From positions 1 to 22,244 of IMG/VR virus record IMGVR_UViG_3300017755_000125: a DNA stretch of 22,244 bases, one strand, 5' to 3'. Made by a program: the position numbers and the translations under genes. Positions 19,988-22,244 of the stretch are shown here, in pieces. The first letter of the stretch is position 1, and each line of letters begins with the position of its first letter. The notes beneath the pieces are model-generated. The model did not search any database, had not been told where the DNA came from, and saw only the letters and a list, made by a program, of their open reading frames with translations. The stretch comes from a virus.

Positions 19988-20842
19988 TTACAGCTTTTTT
20001 TCTGCCAATCCAAATTTACTATATTGGTTAAGAGCATCTTCATCTGTAATTGGATGCACATCGCCAGATGATGTTATTCCAAATAACCTAGCGGTAAATG
20101 GACCAGGCATACCATCTGAACGTTTACCTGTTTTAATTTGTTTTAATGCTGCTTTAGCTCTACCTCTGTTTATCATGGATAGATCTTTTACATCAGGTAC
20201 TTGTCTTTTCTTTCTATCTAAACCTACACCTGCAAAGCCATGAGTTGCTTCTGCAAATTCAATATCTTTGATATCAATATAATCTTCAGTCCCGTCTCTA
20301 TCCATTACTGATAAATCATCTTTAAAGTCTTGGAATGCTGATGTGGCTTGATAGTATTGGCCATTAGCGAAAAACATTGTCTCTTCATCACGGGTAATCA
20401 TTTTCTTTAATTCATCTCCAGTGAACGGCCCAGATAATCTAGTATCATTACTAGCTTCATTTACTTCTTTGATATCTTTAGGAAATGGTTTTATAAGTGC
20501 TAAAACATCTGCTAAAGCAGTTGTCTTACCATTTTTAAAAGTTACAGTCCAATCAGTACCATCAGCCTTTTCACCTTTATTTAAAGTTACAGGTTTACCT
20601 GCTACTTTATACATTTCTTCTTTCAATTCTTTCAAAGGTTCAATACCAATTATCTCTAATCCAACCGGTACAACTTTTTTAAGCATTTGTTTGATTTCTG
20701 TTTTACTAATACCAGAAGGTATCTCAGCAGTATAAGTTTTATCAAGTGCTCGATCACGATAAACAACAGTGTAACCTGTATTCTCTATTAATACGTTTTT
20801 AAGTTCTTCGTGGATAATTTCTTTGAGTCTAGACTTGTCCAT
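19988..20842 (-). CDS. Putative virion protein with IIHEE-type N-terminal helix
   Basis: A 284-residue protein. The N-terminus (SRLKEIIHEELKNVLIENTG, residues 4-23) is the recurring tag helix. The remainder is mixed, with a beta-rich first domain (TVVYRDRALDKTYTAEIPSG, VTFKNGKTTALADVLALIKP) and a Lys-rich C-terminal domain (INRGRAKAALKQIKTGKRSD). It ends AEKKL, and that end is part of the promoter cassette for the next operon. It is one base behind the 331-residue tagged protein, in the same late-type operon. Function unknown; packaged internal or head protein is an inference. Confidence 0.74.
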   Translation of the reverse strand: MDKSRLKEIIHEELKNVLIENTGYTVVYRDRALDKTYTAEIPSGISKTEIKQMLKKVVPVGLEIIGIEPLKELKEEMYKVAGKPVTLNKGEKADGTDWTVTFKNGKTTALADVLALIKPFPKDIKEVNEASNDTRLSGPFTGDELKKMITRDEETMFFANGQYYQATSAFQDFKDDLSVMDRDGTEDYIDIKDIEFAEATHGFAGVGLDRKKRQVPDVKDLSMINRGRAKAALKQIKTGKRSDGMPGPFTARLFGITSSGDVHPITDEDALNQYSKFGLAEKKL

Positions 20843-20843
20843 A

Positions 20844-21839
20844 TTAATATCTTTTTATCTTACCAGTTTTAAATCCTTTAAGATAACGTTTAAGTTCCAT
20901 TGCATATTCTTTTTTCTTTTCACCGTAATAACTTTTGACCCCTCTATCTCCCCCTCTCTTTAGTTCTCCAGCTTCTTCATTCTCATACTGAATATAACGT
21001 TGATAATCTTTTATTGCATTATCCATTGATTGAGTAATATCTTTAAGCATAACTTCTTGGCCGGCTACGGTTGTCATGATATCACCATACCTGTCTTGCT
21101 TCAATACACCAGTAACTGCATCTGTTACAGCTTGATTAGCAATTTTAACTATCTCTGCTACCATACGGTCTACTTCATCTCTACCACCAACACGTGATCG
21201 TAAAATGTCTTCATAACGATCTAAATTAGCTTTCTTCCAAGCCTTATGATTTGTAAATTTATCCTTACCCATTTTCAATTGCGCTCTAGCAGATTTCAAT
21301 GCAGTGGTTCCACCTCTGTAAGATTCCAAATCAAATACATACACTTCATCGGCTATCTGTTTAAGTTTATTAACTTGCATGGTACCTCTAATAGCTTTAC
21401 CTATAGGCTCACTTCGTCTAAGCTTGCCACCAATTCTAGCACTATCACCTCTATCGTTCTGATATGCTATTTTATTGTTGATAGTAGCCGCTAATACAGC
21501 TGGACCATAAATTTTAGCATCACGTGAATAACCATATCGATCTGTACTAGCAAATGGATTCTCTACATCATCTTTAATATAATAAATAGCTAATCCTTTT
21601 TTAGTTAAAGGAGACCCTGGTGATACTTTTTGGAATGATCCTGCAGGAACTTTGTCCCAAGCAATATCAAATGATCTAGCCATGGCACCAAAGAATTTGA
21701 ACCAGTTGTTATCTAAGCTTCGGTCTTTGGCTAGCATTCGCGCGATCGGGTCTTGGAACACTTCAGTTATAAGTGTTTCTTCGCGAAGGATGTTTACAAA
21801 CTCTTCACGGATGATTTTATGTATTTGAGATTTCTTCAT
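20844..21839 (-). CDS. Putative virion protein with IIREE-type N-terminal helix
   Basis: A 331-residue protein, first gene of its operon. The N-terminus SQIHKIIREEFVNILREETL (residues 4-23) is the recurring tag helix. FGAMARS at 50-56 occurs at the same distance in the 132-residue protein at 17477-17875. The middle includes GGTTALKSARAQLKMGKDKF and a helical stretch VDRMVAEIVKIANQAVTDAV; the C-terminus is basic (RYLKGFKTGKIKRY). No enzymatic motif is seen. A class-2 promoter lies at 21858-21874, with AAAAAAGG as a distant ribosome-binding site. I infer a structural or injected protein. Confidence 0.74.
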   Translation of the reverse strand: MKKSQIHKIIREEFVNILREETLITEVFQDPIARMLAKDRSLDNNWFKFFGAMARSFDIAWDKVPAGSFQKVSPGSPLTKKGLAIYYIKDDVENPFASTDRYGYSRDAKIYGPAVLAATINNKIAYQNDRGDSARIGGKLRRSEPIGKAIRGTMQVNKLKQIADEVYVFDLESYRGGTTALKSARAQLKMGKDKFTNHKAWKKANLDRYEDILRSRVGGRDEVDRMVAEIVKIANQAVTDAVTGVLKQDRYGDIMTTVAGQEVMLKDITQSMDNAIKDYQRYIQYENEEAGELKRGGDRGVKSYYGEKKKEYAMELKRYLKGFKTGKIKRY

Positions 21840-21857
21840 TGGAGAACCTTTTTTGTT

Positions 21858-21874
21858 TCTTTTAAATAAATATG
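21858..21874 (-). promoter_or_regulatory. Class-2 (late-type) promoter
   Basis: The minus strand reads CATATTTATTTAAAAGA, upstream of the 331-residue tagged protein. It faces away from the plus-strand class-1 promoter at 21962-21993, making a divergent region. Confidence 0.58.
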
Positions 21875-21910
21875 CAGTGAGCGGAGTTAAAAGGTGGGTA
21901 TAAGGTGATA

Positions 21911-21949
21911 GAGTGCGGCCTAAAAAAAAGTTGAGTGTGGCTTAAAAAA
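21911..21949. repeat. Two imperfect 17-base direct repeats in the divergent region
   Basis: GAGTGCGGCCTAAAAAA (21911-21927) and GAGTGTGGCTTAAAAAA (21933-21949) differ at two positions and have a 22-base period, two helical turns. They lie upstream of the plus-strand class-1 promoter and could be an operator or UP-like element. Confidence 0.6.
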
Positions 21950-21961
21950 GCTTCAAAAAGA

Positions 21962-21993
21962 TTAGGACGTTTGCGAATTATTCCTTATCTTTA
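21962..21993 (+). promoter_or_regulatory. Class-1 cassette promoter on the plus strand
   Basis: On the plus strand TTAG (21962-21965), 20 bases, TATCTTTA (21986-21993), preceded by AAAAAAGCTTCAAAAAGATT, the upstream box of the cassette. It drives the gene at 22020 and shows that the cassette occurs in both orientations. Confidence 0.6.
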
Positions 21994-22019
21994 ATTATAT
22001 TAATTAATTAGAGATAGAG

Positions 22020-22211
22020 ATGCTTAAAGAAGATTTAAAAGTTAACCAATTAGTAAAATTGAAGCCAGAACACCGTACGCCAAGATGTCGGAAAGGTGGT
22101 TCGTTCGAAGTATACCGAGTGGAAAAGATTCATAGAATGAATTGCCGAGCAATCAATTTAGGTACATTGATATCACATAGTTTAAGAATAGAAAATTTAG
22201 AACAAGCATAA
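22020..22211 (+). CDS. Small basic beta-rich protein, first plus-strand gene
   Basis: A 63-residue protein (MLKEDLKVNQLVKLKPEHRT at the start, then RKGGSFEVYRVEKIH and RAINLGTLISHSLRIENLEQ). It looks like a small SH3/KOW-type barrel and may be distantly related to the gene at 19441-19761. It starts a divergent plus-strand operon directly after a class-1 promoter (21962-21993). The start region AGATAGAGATG is cassette sequence shared with minus-strand genes. No strong Shine-Dalgarno is visible, as for many Bacteroidota genes. Confidence 0.72.
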   Translation: MLKEDLKVNQLVKLKPEHRTPRCRKGGSFEVYRVEKIHRMNCRAINLGTLISHSLRIENLEQA

Positions 22212-22212
22212 T

Positions 22213-22244
22213 ATGGAACATTTATTTGGAGACCCGGTAGGGGA
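22213..22244 (+). CDS. Start of a following plus-strand gene, partial
   Basis: An ATG one base after the preceding stop (TAATATG) opens a frame MEHLFGDPVG that runs to the window edge. The tight spacing fits the operon style of this genome, but ten codons are too few to assign a product. Confidence 0.45.
   Translation, partial: MEHLFGDPVG

Noticed and set aside
1-22244. tRNA genes, CRISPR arrays, integrase, transposase or attachment sites
   Set aside because: No cloverleaf-like sequence, regularly spaced repeat, recombinase motif or target duplication could be found by reading both strands.

Overview
This window reads as part of the genome of a tailed phage of the T4 supergroup (contractile-tailed myovirus) that infects a member of the Bacteroidota, probably a marine flavobacterium. 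The phage call rests on recognisable T4-type proteins: baseplate wedge gp6, gp25-like wedge protein, gp5-like hub/spike protein, a gp55-like late sigma factor and a gp30-like DNA ligase. The host call rests on repeated promoters of the form TTTG-N20-TAnnTTT, the Bacteroidota -33/-7 pattern, plus a histone-H1-like (Hc1 family) protein and a likely DUF4494 protein, both typical of that phylum. The DNA is AT-rich, genes are tightly packed with many 1-8 base overlaps, and nearly everything is on the minus strand. The orientation flips only at the right end, near 21.9 kb.

Layout from left to right (transcription runs right to left up to 21.84 kb). 1-5383 is a late structural block: a partial DNRLRE-like fibre/adhesin protein, gp6, gp25, a small protein with an IIREE-type N-terminus, the gp5-like hub and a coiled-coil protein. 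5410-7834 holds gp55, a small membrane protein, an HD phosphohydrolase and ClpP, behind one host-type promoter. 7904-11417 holds a 2OG-Fe(II) oxygenase, a zinc-ribbon-like basic protein, a four-helix membrane protein, a small coiled-coil protein and UV-damage endonuclease UvdE. 11461-13056 holds DNA ligase and a small partner. 13271-14594 holds Hsp20 and small unknown genes. 14624-16507 holds a SAM methyltransferase and small unknown genes. 16639-17340 holds a two-helix membrane protein and a phage-encoded outer-membrane beta-barrel. 17477-18572 holds an H1-like protein and virion-candidate genes. 18586-19921 is a cluster of tiny genes, including a SWIM zinc finger. 19988-21839 holds two larger unknown proteins with the IIREE-type N-terminus. 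A plus-strand operon starts at 22020.

Two promoter classes can be read by eye. Class 1 (eight sites) has a -33 TTTG or TTAG, almost always exactly 20 bases, then TAnnTTTA. Several copies sit in an approximately 85-base cassette that runs from an upstream A-tract box to the start codon, and one copy directly follows an intrinsic terminator. This resembles the mobile PeSL cassettes known from T4-type phages. Class 2 (seven sites) is NATATTTATWTAAAAGR with no -33 box, a few bases upstream of start codons. I infer that these are late promoters used by the gp55-like sigma encoded here. Class 2 sites head the structural, Hsp20 and H1-like operons, whereas class 1 heads ligase, UvdE, ClpP, OMP and small-gene operons.

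The most interesting unexplained signals are: (1) four otherwise different proteins that share a short N-terminal helix of the type LxxIIxEEhxxhL, all in class-2 (late) operons, a candidate virion- or capsid-targeting tag; (2) twin structured leaders upstream of the outer-membrane protein and the neighbouring membrane protein, with a compensatory change in the hairpin and possible RBS sequestration; (3) the promoter cassette network; (4) an inverted repeat flanking hsp20. No tRNA, CRISPR array, transposase or integrase was seen.
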